From positions 1 to 45,199 of the forward strand of contig JADJOG010000051.1 in the NCBI GenBank assembly GCA_016713865.1: DNA of 45,199 nucleotides. Reading direction: 5' to 3'. Source of the DNA: Flavobacteriales bacterium (GTDB lineage Bacteria; Bacteroidota; Bacteroidia; Flavobacteriales_F; PHOS-HE28). Position 1 is the stretch's first letter; each line of letters starts with the position of its first letter. The notes beneath the pieces were generated by a model. It was not told the DNA's origin, did not search any database, and saw only the letters and a list, made by a program, of their open reading frames with translations. This document shows positions 8,790 to 17,086 of the stretch, piece by piece. Both the position numbers and the translations under genes were made by a program.

Positions 8790-8797
8790 TACTTTCG
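8790..8797 (+). promoter_or_regulatory. tmRNA promoter -7 element
   Basis: TACTTTCG, embedded in GGGTTACTTTCGC, lies 23 bases before the mature tmRNA 5' end. The same 13-mer precedes the aconitase gene, supporting its role as a promoter core. Confidence 0.6.
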
Positions 8798-8820
8798 CAG
8801 CTCGTTCATTGGAACATCCT

Positions 8821-9216
8821 GGGGCCGATCTGGTTTCGACAGCGGCTTCGCGGGGTGCGGTAAGCATGCCGGGCGTGATGTGCGGCCCGTATCCCAGTGC
8901 ATCAAAGCCATAACTGGCGAAGTAGACTACGCTCTCGCAGCTTAATAGCCCAAGGCTATTCGGCTTAATCCACGTGAATAACAGTAGCGTGGACGAGTAC
9001 CTCTCGGGGAGGCCCGTCAACCTCCTTCCCGGCTAAGGGGTGTCATCATGGAAGACTGGCCTGCGCGGTGGTTCGGAGCGCAGGTAAGAAACAGGACCTA
9101 AGTCGTTGGTGGGGTGCCCTTCCCCAGCAGACGATCGAAAACCAATGAAGCGGCTAAGCCTGTAGAAAGCCCATCTCACGGTCGTTTGGACGAGGGTTCG
9201 ATTCCCTCCGGCTCCA
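8821..9216 (+). ncRNA. ssrA: transfer-messenger RNA (tmRNA)
   Basis: The one-piece tmRNA that rescues stalled ribosomes with SmpB. The 5' end GGGGCCGATCTGGTTTCGAC pairs with the 3' end (CGGCTCC then A), forming a 7-bp acceptor stem. The T arm near 9190-9208 has GAGGGTTCGATTCCCTC. The tag frame at 8916-8945 encodes GEVDYALAA followed by tandem TAA TAG stops. The CCA tail is not encoded. Length of about 396 nt is normal. It is followed by a strong hairpin at 9226-9253. Confidence 0.96.
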
Positions 9217-9225
9217 CGAAAGAAA

Positions 9226-9253
9226 GAGCGGTGCTGCGTAAGCGGCACCGCTC
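9226..9253. terminator. terminator hairpin between tmRNA and convergent gene
   Basis: GAGCGGTGC at 9226-9234 pairs perfectly with GCACCGCTC at 9245-9253 around a 10-base loop, followed by a T-rich CGTTCTT on plus. It sits between two converging genes and probably serves both. Confidence 0.65.
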
Positions 9254-9272
9254 CGTTCTTCTCGCCCCCCAC

Positions 9273-9827
9273 TCAGAACCCCACTCCGATCCCGCCGCTG
9301 ATGATCGGTCCTTGGTTCCGATAGACGCTGTTGGGGTCCTGAAGCACATCGAAAAGAATCTGCAAATACATGGAGCTCCGGCCACCGAGCGGTTGCGCGT
9401 ATCCGGCTCCTACGAGAAGGTGCGGAACCCATATGCGGCGGATCGCATCCTCGGTTACCACATAGCGCTCGACGTTCAGGTGAAGGAATTCAGCGTGCGC
9501 GAAAAGCTGCTCGATGAAGCGATAGCGCGAGAACGTGCGGTATCCGTATCCCGATAGCTCGTAAGCCGGCACGAAGCGGTTGTCGCGGAAGTACCAATAG
9601 CTGGCGCCAAGGCCAACGGAGAGTTTCCCATTCTCATCGACCTTGTAGCCTACAAGCGGATCCAATTGGATGGCCGTGACCGTGCCGAACGACAGGCCTA
9701 CGCCGCCGCCGAACCAGAGCCGATCGCCAATGGACCGCGTATCCTTCGGGGCGGCCAAAGGCGGTCCATGGGCATGCATCATGGAGCACAGGACCAAGCC
9801 TAAGAAGAGAAGTAAGTGGCGCTTCAT
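9273..9827 (-). CDS. small outer-membrane or periplasmic protein, unknown function
   Basis: A 184-residue protein. The start at ATG 9827 gives a clean signal peptide (MKRHLLLFLGLVLCSMMHAHG). The body alternates hydrophobic and polar residues with many Gly, Tyr and Phe, and ends in GIGVGF with a terminal Phe, as in beta-barrel outer-membrane proteins. It begins 10 bp after the stop of the MATE gene and is likely co-transcribed with it. No named family is recognised. Confidence 0.75.
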   Translation of the reverse strand: MKRHLLLFLGLVLCSMMHAHGPPLAAPKDTRSIGDRLWFGGGVGLSFGTVTAIQLDPLVGYKVDENGKLSVGLGASYWYFRDNRFVPAYELSGYGYRTFSRYRFIEQLFAHAEFLHLNVERYVVTEDAIRRIWVPHLLVGAGYAQPLGGRSSMYLQILFDVLQDPNSVYRNQGPIISGGIGVGF

Positions 9828-9837
9828 GAGGGCGAAG

Positions 9838-11172
9838 TTATCCGCCTTCGGATGCGTGCGCCGGGGCGTGCCGCTTTTCGAAATGCAGCGCGAGCAGAAG
9901 CCCTCGCACGGCCATCCATGCGACGAAGGCGGTCCATACAGCGTGTAGCTGCCAGCCCATTGCATCGGTTCCCCATGCCACTGGCACGAATACGAGGAAG
10001 GTGGATATCAGCAGCACGTTGCGTAGGATCTTGCCATCGCCAAGCCCCTTATAGATGCCATCGAATGCGAAGGCCACGGCATTGATCGGTTGCGTGAGCG
10101 CTACCATCCAGAATACGCCGCCCAGGAGCGCGAGCACGCTTGCATCGTTCGTGAAGATCGCCCCGATGCGATTATAACCGATCAGGTAGATGAGCGCCAG
10201 CGCAGCGCCTATGCCCACGCTGCGCCGAACCACCTGCCAGCTCACGCGATGCACCTCCCGCCAGTTCCGCTCGCCATTCAAGCGGCCAACGAGCACGCTT
10301 CCCGCTGCGGCATAGCCATCGATGAAGAATGCGCTGAAGAGCCATACCTGCATGGCGATGCTGTGAGCGCCGATGTGCGCTTCACTGTATCCGGTAGCGT
10401 AACGGTTGCCGAGGTAGTAACAGATGTTGAGCGCGATGGTGCGCGCGAACAGGTTGCCGCTGAGCAGCCATAAGGTCTTCAGTTCGGGGTGATGCCAGCT
10501 CCGGGGCACGATCGGGAATGGGGTGCGCGACTTCAGGATCCAGACGGCGATCACGAACATCACCACCTGCGCCGCAAGGCTCGCCCATGCGCTGCCCGCG
10601 ATGCCCATGCCCTCGAATGAGCCATAGCCGAAGATCAGGATCGGGTTCAGCGCGCCGTTCACCAAAGCGCCGGCGATGCAGATCCACATGCCCCAACTGA
10701 GATTCTGGATACCGCGGAATGCGCCGGTGAGCGCGAATGTGGCCAGCACGATGGGGTGCCCCAAGCTGCGTATGCGATAGTACTCCACGGCCTTCTCCAG
10801 CACTTCGCCCTCCGCATTGTACATGCGGAAGATCGGTTCGGCCAACCCGGTGGTGAGGCCATAGAAGAACAGCCCGAGCAGGAAGTTCATCCAGATGGCG
10901 ATGGGCACCAGGCCGATGATGCCCTCGAGACGACCCTCGCCGTAGTAGCGCGCCACCACTGCCAGCACCGCGCTGCGTGTTTGCGCCAGCACCCATGCCA
11001 CAAGCAGGAAAAAGCTGCTCGCGATTCCTACGGCCGCGAGGTCGGCAGTGCCCAAACGACCAACGAAAGCGGTGTCCACTAAGGAGATCACCGGTTCAGC
11101 AATACCGCTGATGATCGCCGGCACGGCAAGCCGATCGATGTCTTTTCGCGTGATGCTCTGCTTAACGCTCAA
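9838..11172 (-). CDS. MATE-family efflux transporter
   Basis: A 444-residue inner-membrane antiporter of about 12 helices. The start contains the typical LAVPAIISGIAEPVISLVDT followed by VGRLGTADLAAVG, and the second half begins around WLLSGNLFARTIALNICYY. It resembles the DinF-like branch, which exports cationic compounds or drugs with H+ or Na+. The start is TTG at 11172, seven bases after a CATCTTCG -7-like element. The next gene downstream encodes a small envelope protein. Confidence 0.92.
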   Translation of the reverse strand: MSVKQSITRKDIDRLAVPAIISGIAEPVISLVDTAFVGRLGTADLAAVGIASSFFLLVAWVLAQTRSAVLAVVARYYGEGRLEGIIGLVPIAIWMNFLLGLFFYGLTTGLAEPIFRMYNAEGEVLEKAVEYYRIRSLGHPIVLATFALTGAFRGIQNLSWGMWICIAGALVNGALNPILIFGYGSFEGMGIAGSAWASLAAQVVMFVIAVWILKSRTPFPIVPRSWHHPELKTLWLLSGNLFARTIALNICYYLGNRYATGYSEAHIGAHSIAMQVWLFSAFFIDGYAAAGSVLVGRLNGERNWREVHRVSWQVVRRSVGIGAALALIYLIGYNRIGAIFTNDASVLALLGGVFWMVALTQPINAVAFAFDGIYKGLGDGKILRNVLLISTFLVFVPVAWGTDAMGWQLHAVWTAFVAWMAVRGLLLALHFEKRHAPAHASEGG

Positions 11173-11179
11173 GGCGGCG

Positions 11180-11187
11180 CGAAGATG
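11180..11187 (-). promoter_or_regulatory. -7-like element close to the MATE start codon
   Basis: On minus it reads CATCTTCG (TAnnTTyG with C for the first T) and ends 7 bases before the TTG start, suggesting a very short or absent leader. Confidence 0.4.
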
Positions 11188-11211
11188 ACATGCCGTTAAC
11201 CTCGGTCCGCT

Positions 11212-12639
11212 TCAATGGCCGATGTTCTCGGTGGTGAGGCGGTACAGAACCAGCGGGTCGTACCCATCCTCCAGGCTGTAACAGCGGAGAAAACGGTGAG
11301 TCCATTCCGGGGTGGCCGTTGCGATGCGCTCGAGGCTCTGTACGCGCTCGAGGTCGGAGCTCGCTTTCGCGATCACCACATGCCGGTCGTTCTCCTTGCT
11401 CGGCACAATGCGGTCAACGTAAACGAACGAGCTGCCAGCGCTCAGATAGAAGGCTGGCACCGCCATGCGCCAATCGCCCAGCGCATCGATGTGCACGGCC
11501 TGCGCGCCGTATCGCTTACTGATCTCCTGTGCCAGCTTGATACGTCCGTTCCCTGCCGGCGTGACAATGCCCACGACCAGCGCAACGAGGTTCACCACAG
11601 CGAAAGGGAAAAGCAGTCGAAGCCATAGGTCACGCTGCATGGTTCGGGGCCAACGCTCGCAAAGCGCATCCCATGCGGCCACAAGGAGCCAAGGCATCAA
11701 AACCACAAGCGGGAAGAGGAAGCGCAATTCCTTGGTCGGGATGATCGCATGGGCGATGAGGAATGGGATGATCAGCCAAACCAGCACATGGCGGGGCTTC
11801 AGCCAGAGCAGAATGCCCAGCGATGCGAACAGGAGCGCGCCGATAGGAATGGTTGCGTACTTGATCACGAAGAGGCCATGATGAAACCAAGGCAGCGCCG
11901 TGAAGCGCGCGCTCTCTTGCCCGGTGATCGCCGCAACGAAATAGTTCCAAAGCGGAATTGCCGGTGTGCCATAGCAGATGGAATCGATCACGGTGAGAAT
12001 GGCGATCGCGATCATTCCACCGCCGATTATAAGCGCGAGCCGTGCGCGATCATCCTTCTTCACCAGCAGCGACCAGAGCCAAGCACTTACCGGCAGCACG
12101 GCAGCAGCTGGCCTTACGATCACCGCCGCGCCCCACCAAAGGCCGATGGCGAGTGCACTGCGCGGCTTATCGTCGAGGAGAAGCGCGAGACCGCGAGCGA
12201 AGAGCAGCGCGCTCCAGGTCTCGCCGGTGAAGCGGATGAGCAGGATGGGCACGAGCCACAGGAACCAGTTGAGCGTGTCCAGCGCTTGATGATGCTCCAT
12301 GCGAAGGGTGTGCTTCGCTGAGCGCGCTAGTCCATGCATCACCCACAAGGCGAAAGCTGCGGTGATGAGCCGAAGCAGGAGTGTGAGCGTGAACGGATCG
12401 GTGATGCTCAGAAATGCGCAGGTCTCGAACACACCAGTGGCGATCACGGGCAGCAGCATGCCGCGCCACTGCGCTTGGAAATCGATGGGCATGGCCTCGG
12501 CGCCCACATGGCCGCGCAGGTGCTCGGCGATCAGGATCACGTGCTGGAACTCATCTTCCGATTGCAAGCCCACGCCGAACCAAGCAGCGGTGATGAACAC
12601 TGCCGCGCAGAACCAAAGATTCAAAGATGGGAGGCGCAT
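11212..12639 (-). CDS. GT22-like mannosyltransferase, integral membrane
   Basis: A 475-residue polytopic membrane protein with about 10 helices. The first loop carries the acidic SEDEFQHV motif, equivalent to the HPDE(Y/H)FQ signature of Alg9/PIG-B-type (GT22) mannosyltransferases using lipid-linked sugars. A later TKELRFLFPL matches the conserved (H)KExRF motif of that family. The C-terminal roughly 110 residues form a soluble domain. The acceptor is unknown. The ATG at 12639 follows a CATCTTCG element at 12652-12659 (minus). Confidence 0.75.
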   Translation of the reverse strand: MRLPSLNLWFCAAVFITAAWFGVGLQSEDEFQHVILIAEHLRGHVGAEAMPIDFQAQWRGMLLPVIATGVFETCAFLSITDPFTLTLLLRLITAAFALWVMHGLARSAKHTLRMEHHQALDTLNWFLWLVPILLIRFTGETWSALLFARGLALLLDDKPRSALAIGLWWGAAVIVRPAAAVLPVSAWLWSLLVKKDDRARLALIIGGGMIAIAILTVIDSICYGTPAIPLWNYFVAAITGQESARFTALPWFHHGLFVIKYATIPIGALLFASLGILLWLKPRHVLVWLIIPFLIAHAIIPTKELRFLFPLVVLMPWLLVAAWDALCERWPRTMQRDLWLRLLFPFAVVNLVALVVGIVTPAGNGRIKLAQEISKRYGAQAVHIDALGDWRMAVPAFYLSAGSSFVYVDRIVPSKENDRHVVIAKASSDLERVQSLERIATATPEWTHRFLRCYSLEDGYDPLVLYRLTTENIGH

Positions 12640-12669
12640 CCGGGGGAAGCGCGAAGATGGCGAGAAGCG

Positions 12670-13890
12670 CTATGCCCGCTCGATCCCCTCGCGCAGCGCA
12701 TCCATGAACTTCTCAGTTGTCAAGTAGTGCTCAGCGCCCACCTTTTCACCGTGTATGCACACTGCGAGGTCCTTGGTCATCTTGCCGCTCTCCACGGTCT
12801 CGATGCACACCTTCTCGAGCTTGGTGCAGAAATCGATGAGCGCTTGATTGCCATCGATCTTGCCGCGGAAGGCCAGGCCGCGCGTCCACGCGAAGATGCT
12901 GGCGATGGGGTTGGTGCTCGTGGGCTTGCCCTGCTGGTGCATGCGGTAGTGGCGCGTCACGGTGCCGTGCGCGGCCTCAGCTTCCATGGTCTTTCCATCG
13001 GGCGTGATCAGCACGCTGGTCATCAGGCCGAGTGATCCGAAGCCCTGCGCCACGGTGTCGCTCTGCACATCGCCGTCGTAGTTCTTGCAGGCCCACACGA
13101 AGCCGCCGCTCCACTTCATGGCGCTGGCCACCATGTCGTCGATCAAGCGGTGCTCGTAAACGATGCCGGCCTTCGCGAAGTCGGCCTTGTAGTGCTTCTG
13201 GTAGATGTCCTCGAAGATATCCTTGAAGCGGCCGTCGTACTTCTTCAGGATGGTGTTCTTGGTGCTGAGGTAGAGCGGCCACTTCTTCGCGAGCGCGAGG
13301 TTGAAGCAGCTGTGCGCGAAGCCTTCGATGCTCTCATCGGTGTTGTACATGCTCAGCGCAACACCATTGCCGTCGAACTGATACACATCCCAATTCGTGG
13401 GTGCGCTGCCATCCTCCGGGGTGAAGGTCATGGTGAGCTTTCCCTTGCCTTTGATCACGGCATCCGTTGCGCGGTATTGATCGCCGAAGGCATGCCGACC
13501 GATGACGATGGGCTGCGTCCAACCCGGCACCAGGCGCGGGATGTTGCTGATCACGATGGGCTCGCGGAACACGGTTCCATTGAGGATGTTCCGGATCGTG
13601 CCATTGGGGCTCTTCCACATCTGCTTCAGGCCGAACTCCTCCACGCGCGCTTCGTCCGGAGTGATCGTCGCGCACTTGATGCCCACGTTGTGCTTCAGGA
13701 TCGCCTTCGCGCTCTCCACCGTGATCTTGTCGTCTGTCTTGTCGCGGCTTTCCATGCCGAGGTCGTAGTATTCGATGGGCACATCCACGTAGGGAAGGAC
13801 CAATTGATCCTTGATCCACTTCCAGATGATGCGGGTCATTTCATCGCCATCGAGCTCGACTACGGGGTTCGCGACTTTGATCTTCGACAT
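12670..13890 (-). CDS. icd: NADP-dependent isocitrate dehydrogenase
   Basis: A 406-residue enzyme converting isocitrate to 2-oxoglutarate in the TCA cycle. It is of the eukaryotic/IDH1-like type: N-terminal VVELDGDEMTRIIW, substrate loop SPNGTIRNILNGTVFREP, and the metal-binding signature NYDGDVQSDTVAQGFGSLG. EAAHGTVTRHYR contains the NADP-binding region. Full length and intact. Its promoter element is TAATTTCG 23 bases before the ATG. Aconitase and LhgO, also linked to 2-oxoglutarate, lie 6-13 kb away. Confidence 0.97.
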   Translation of the reverse strand: MSKIKVANPVVELDGDEMTRIIWKWIKDQLVLPYVDVPIEYYDLGMESRDKTDDKITVESAKAILKHNVGIKCATITPDEARVEEFGLKQMWKSPNGTIRNILNGTVFREPIVISNIPRLVPGWTQPIVIGRHAFGDQYRATDAVIKGKGKLTMTFTPEDGSAPTNWDVYQFDGNGVALSMYNTDESIEGFAHSCFNLALAKKWPLYLSTKNTILKKYDGRFKDIFEDIYQKHYKADFAKAGIVYEHRLIDDMVASAMKWSGGFVWACKNYDGDVQSDTVAQGFGSLGLMTSVLITPDGKTMEAEAAHGTVTRHYRMHQQGKPTSTNPIASIFAWTRGLAFRGKIDGNQALIDFCTKLEKVCIETVESGKMTKDLAVCIHGEKVGAEHYLTTEKFMDALREGIERA

Positions 13891-13913
13891 GATTGCGGGC
13901 TTGGTTTGGGCCG

Positions 13914-13921
13914 CGAAATTA
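13914..13921 (-). promoter_or_regulatory. -7 element for icd
   Basis: On minus it reads TAATTTCG, fitting TAnnTTyG, 23 bases before the start codon. Confidence 0.5.
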
Positions 13922-13984
13922 TTCGCATGCGCCGCGTTGGTGGTCCACCAGCCAGATCAACTTTCAACGCGCAACGAACAACTG

Positions 13985-15698
13985 TCACCCCAGGTCCAGA
14001 TCCAGTTCCTCGCGCAGCTTCTGCAAGGCCGGATTCTTCTCGGCCATCAAGGTGAACTTGTCCAGCTTCGTGTAGCGCGGACGCGCCACAACAGCTTCCT
14101 TCTTGACTTCGAGCTGAAGCGCTGGATCGGCAAGTTCTCGCCGCAAGTGGGAGAGGAGGGTGGGTTTCTCTTCCCGCATGTAGTTCTCCTGCACATCGTT
14201 CACGATGGAGAAGCTAACGAGGCTGGGGCCGAGTACCACAGGCTCGTGCGCGCTCAATGTGGCATGCAGGCTGTTCTTACCTTCGGCTTTGCGAGCTGCC
14301 GCATAGGCGCTCCACACCCGGGTGAGCAGAGCCGGGTTCACCGCCTTCGTTGCAAGATCCAAAGCGGGCCCCTCGTCCGTGTCGATGGTGGCTGTACCTG
14401 TGGTGGGTGCAGCTGCTGCCACCATCACCGGTTTTATGCTCACATGATCACCTGCAAGGCGTCGTCGCGGCGCTTGCAAAGCCTGTGGCGCCGCCGGTTG
14501 GGGCTCCGCGACAACGCTCGCTGAGGCGGGAACAGCGGCCGGCGTTGGCTGATTGCTTACGTCAGGACTTTTTTTTTCCGCAGTGGCGGGGGCCTCGGCA
14601 GCGGGTGCATTCAATCGGCACAGCTGCATCAGCGTCAGTTCAACCAGCATGCGCGGCTCCTTGCTCAGCTTGAATTGCGTGTCGCATTGGGCCAAGCGGT
14701 CGAGGCCACGGATTGGGGATCTCGCGCGGGGTGCTTTGCGCTTGGGCGCCGTAGCGTTTCACCAGGTCCTCGCTCACCTCCAGCAATGGTAGCGTGCGCG
14801 CATCCTGGCTCACGAGAAGATCGCGGAAGTGGCGCGCCAAACCGGTCACGAAGAGGTGCCCATCGAAGCCATTAGCGAGAATGGAGTTGTACTCCACCAG
14901 CGCGGCAGGCACATCGCCCTTCACGATGCTCTCGGTCATGCTGAAGTAGTGCTCATGGTCAAGCACGTTCAGGTTCTTCACCACATCCTGATAAGTGAGG
15001 CGATTGCCCGAGAAGCTCACCAACTGGTCGAAGATGCTCAACGCATCGCGTAAGCCGCCATCGGCTTTCTGGGCGATCACGTGCAGTGCCTGCGCTTCGG
15101 CTTCGATTCCCTCTTTTTTCGCGATGGATGCCAGATGCTTGGTGATGTCGGCGATCTGGATCCGGCGGAAGTCGAACACCTGGCAGCGGCTCAGGATCGT
15201 GGGCAGGATCTTGTGCTTCTCCGTGGTGGCCAGGATGAAGATCGCGTAGGGTGGCGGCTCCTCGAGCGTTTTCAGGAAGGCGTTGAAGGCCGCCTGGCTG
15301 AGCATGTGCACCTCGTCGATGATGTACACTTTCTTCTCTCCTACCTGTGGAGCGATGCTCACCTGCAGGATCAGGTTGCGGATATCGTCCACGCTGTTGT
15401 TGCTGGCAGCATCCAGTTCGAAGATGTTCAGGCTGTGGCCCTCAAGGAAGGTTTTGCACGGCGCGCATTCGCCACAGGTTGTAAGGTCGTCCTTGAGTCG
15501 CTCGCAATTAATCGTGCGCGCGAGGATCCGGGCGCAGGTGGTTTTGCCCACGCCGCGTGGTCCGGTGAAGAGGAAGGCCGATGCCAGATGCTTGGTGCGG
15601 ATGGCATTCATGAGCGTGCTGGTCACAGCTTCCTGACCAACCACAGTGTCGAAGGTCTCGGGGCGGTACTTGCGGGCGCTAACGACGAATGATTCCAT
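13985..15698 (-). CDS. dnaX: DNA polymerase III subunits tau/gamma, frame-broken
   Basis: The clamp-loader ATPase, about 570 residues as tau. The start at ATG 15698 (MESFVVSARKYRPETF) gives the conserved N-terminus. Walker A GPRGVGKTT is at residues 46-54, zinc cysteines at 65, 75, 78 and 81, DEVH at 128-131 and the sensor region FILATTEKHKILPTILSRC later. Near 14710 the frame shifts by one base; conserved sequence resumes at once (LAQCDTQFKLSKEPRMLVEL), so this looks like an indel error. About residue 375, on the C-terminal side of the clamp-loader core, lies an A9 run that may yield a short gamma form. The Pro/Ala-rich linker and polymerase-binding tail follow. The -7 element is 6 bases from the ATG. 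Confidence 0.95.
14569..14577 (-). promoter_or_regulatory. A9 run in dnaX, candidate slippage / frameshift site
   Basis: On the coding strand the codons read GCG GAA AAA AAA AGT CCT GAC. One extra A, or a -1 ribosomal shift, gives AAG TCC TGA, a stop two codons past the run. This is the arrangement used by dnaX of Thermus thermophilus (A9, transcriptional slippage), and in effect by E. coli (A6G, ribosomal frameshift), to make gamma. No strong stimulatory hairpin follows within 10 bases; a weak 5-bp stem lies about 31 bases downstream. Confidence 0.55.
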
Positions 15699-15704
15699 CG
15701 GCGG

Positions 15705-15712
15705 CGAATGTA
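15705..15712 (-). promoter_or_regulatory. -7 element for dnaX, 6 bases from the start codon
   Basis: On minus it reads TACATTCG, fitting TAnnTTyG, followed by 6 bases and then ATG, which implies an almost leaderless mRNA. Confidence 0.5.
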
Positions 15713-15766
15713 GAGGCGCTGCTTCACGGCTGGCCGCAGGGTTGAGAAGTTGATTGCTTTGGACTT

Positions 15767-15799
15767 TCAATCGTCGGAATATCAGGGCAATAGACGATT
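15767..15799. repeat. 8-bp inverted repeat between dnaX and rpsF
   Basis: CAATCGTC at 15767-15774 and GACGATTG at 15792-15799 are perfect complements around 17 bases. The element lies in the 227-bp divergent control region and could be an operator for either gene; no T-run follows, so it is not a clear terminator. Confidence 0.35.
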
Positions 15800-15893
15800 G
15801 TTGATTTCAGCTTAGCGGTCATTCCTGCGATGGCACCTTCTCATCCGAGCCATGTCCGTGAGAGGGATATGCGGCTGGCATTGTGCAATCCGC

Positions 15894-15901
15894 TAGATTC
15901 G
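15894..15901 (+). promoter_or_regulatory. -7 element for the rpsF operon
   Basis: TAGATTCG fits TAnnTTyG and lies 24 bases before the rpsF ATG. Confidence 0.45.
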
Positions 15902-15925
15902 CGGCCCATTTTCAACCGAAAGGCA

Positions 15926-16282
15926 ATGACCAACCGGTACGAAACCGTCTTCATTCTCACTCCCGTTTTGTCTGAGGACCAGACAAAGGAGGCGGTCAAA
16001 AAAATCAAAGACCTGATTAAAACAGGCCGTGGAAAGGTCCACCACGAAGAGAGCTGGGGGATGCGCAAGCTCGCGTATCCGATCCAGAAGAAGTCCACGG
16101 GCTTCTACCACCTGATCGAGTTCGAGGCGGACCCTGCGTTCGTTGCCAAGCTCGAGACCGAGTATCGCCGCGATGAGCGCGTGATCCGCTTCCTCACCAC
16201 CAAGATGGACAAGCACCATCTGGCGTTCGCTGAGCGTAAGCGCAACAAGCAGAAGGAGACCGTGGAAACAGCTAACGCCTAA
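15926..16282 (+). CDS. rpsF: ribosomal protein bS6
   Basis: A 118-residue small-subunit protein that pairs with bS18 on the platform. It begins NRYETVFILTPVLSEDQ, the typical bS6 start. The WGMRKLAYPIQKKSTGFYHL core and the ERVIRFLTTKMDKHH tail region fit the family. ATG 15926 is chosen over an in-frame ATG 32 codons upstream because the extra residues are not family-like and lie before the promoter element. First gene of rpsF-rpsR-rplI. Confidence 0.97.
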   Translation: MTNRYETVFILTPVLSEDQTKEAVKKIKDLIKTGRGKVHHEESWGMRKLAYPIQKKSTGFYHLIEFEADPAFVAKLETEYRRDERVIRFLTTKMDKHHLAFAERKRNKQKETVETANA

Positions 16283-16286
16283 GAAC

Positions 16287-16562
16287 ATGGCTGCAGAGAA
16301 CACAGGCGGAGAGATCCGCTACCTCACCCCGATCGCCATCGAGACGAAGAAGGAGAAGTATTGCCGCTTCAAGAAGATGGGCATTACTTACATCGATTAC
16401 AAGGATGCCGACTTCCTCCTGCGCTTCGTGAACGAGCAAGGCAAGATCCTGCCCCGCCGCCTTACAGGCACCAGCCTGAAGTTCCAGCGGAAGGTGGGCC
16501 AGGCCGTTAAGCGCAGCCGCCACTTGGCGCTGATGCCTTACGTGGCCGACATGATGAAATAA
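16287..16562 (+). CDS. rpsR: ribosomal protein bS18
   Basis: A 91-residue protein that binds 16S rRNA with bS6. The core YIDYKDADFLLRFVNEQGKI and LPRRLTGTSLKFQRKVGQA are diagnostic; the C-terminal KRSRHLALMPYVAD is typical. It starts 4 bp after the rpsF stop. Confidence 0.98.
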   Translation: MAAENTGGEIRYLTPIAIETKKEKYCRFKKMGITYIDYKDADFLLRFVNEQGKILPRRLTGTSLKFQRKVGQAVKRSRHLALMPYVADMMK

Positions 16563-16582
16563 CCCCTCAACACGCCAGACCA

Positions 16583-17029
16583 ATGGAAGTCATCCTGAAG
16601 AAAGACGTGGAGAACCTGGGTTACGCCAACGACGTGGTGAAGGTGCGCGAGGGCTATGCCCGCAACTACTTGTTGCCGCGCGGCCTGGCCACTGTGGCTA
16701 CCCCCAGCGAACAGAAGCAACTGGCCGAGACTCTGAAGCAACGCGCGCACAAGCTGGCCAAGATCAAGGCCGATGCGGAAGCGCTCGCAGGCAGTGTCGA
16801 AGGCAAGACCCTGAAGATCGGTGCCAAGGTGGGCGAGAAGGGCCGCATCTTCGGCAGCGTGAATACCATCATGATCGCCGATGCGCTGAAGGCCATGGGC
16901 TTCGAGGTGGATCGTAAGAGCATCAAGATCAAGGGCGAGGCCATCAAGAGCACCGGCAAGTACGAGGCTGAAGTGGCTTTCCACCGCGATGTGGTGCGCA
17001 CCATCCCGTTCGAGGTGGTGGAGGAGTAA
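16583..17029 (+). CDS. rplI: ribosomal protein bL9
   Basis: A 148-residue large-subunit protein with two globular domains joined by a long helix. The N-domain reads VILKKDVENLGYANDVVKVR and GYARNYLLPRGLA; the C-domain contains EKGRIFGSVNTIMIADAL. It starts 20 bp after rpsR and ends the operon, followed at once by a strong terminator. Confidence 0.98.
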   Translation: MEVILKKDVENLGYANDVVKVREGYARNYLLPRGLATVATPSEQKQLAETLKQRAHKLAKIKADAEALAGSVEGKTLKIGAKVGEKGRIFGSVNTIMIADALKAMGFEVDRKSIKIKGEAIKSTGKYEAEVAFHRDVVRTIPFEVVEE

Positions 17030-17050
17030 GCGCCGACCAAGACGCAATGA

Positions 17051-17083
17051 AGAAGAGGGGCCGCGAGGCCCCTCTTCTGTTTT
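17051..17083. terminator. terminator after rplI, shared with the convergent bestrophin gene
   Basis: A perfect 12-bp stem: AGAAGAGGGGCC at 17051-17062 and GGCCCCTCTTCT at 17067-17078 with a GCGA tetraloop, followed by GTTTT on plus. The bestrophin gene ends 3 bp beyond on minus. Confidence 0.9.
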
Positions 17084-17086
17084 CAC

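Noticed and set aside
9033..9557. Open frames overlapping the tmRNA 3' part and the envelope-protein gene
   Set aside because: They cover the structured tmRNA and an antisense region; no start signal or domain.
15900..15926. CCG-containing leader before rpsF as a bS6:bS18 autoregulatory RNA
   Set aside because: A CCG triplet and GAAAGG are present, but I could not build the expected bulged stem in the short leader, so evidence is too thin.
15995..16012. A7 run in rpsF as a possible slippage site
   Set aside because: The protein is intact and of normal length, and an alternative frame product would have no known parallel in bS6.
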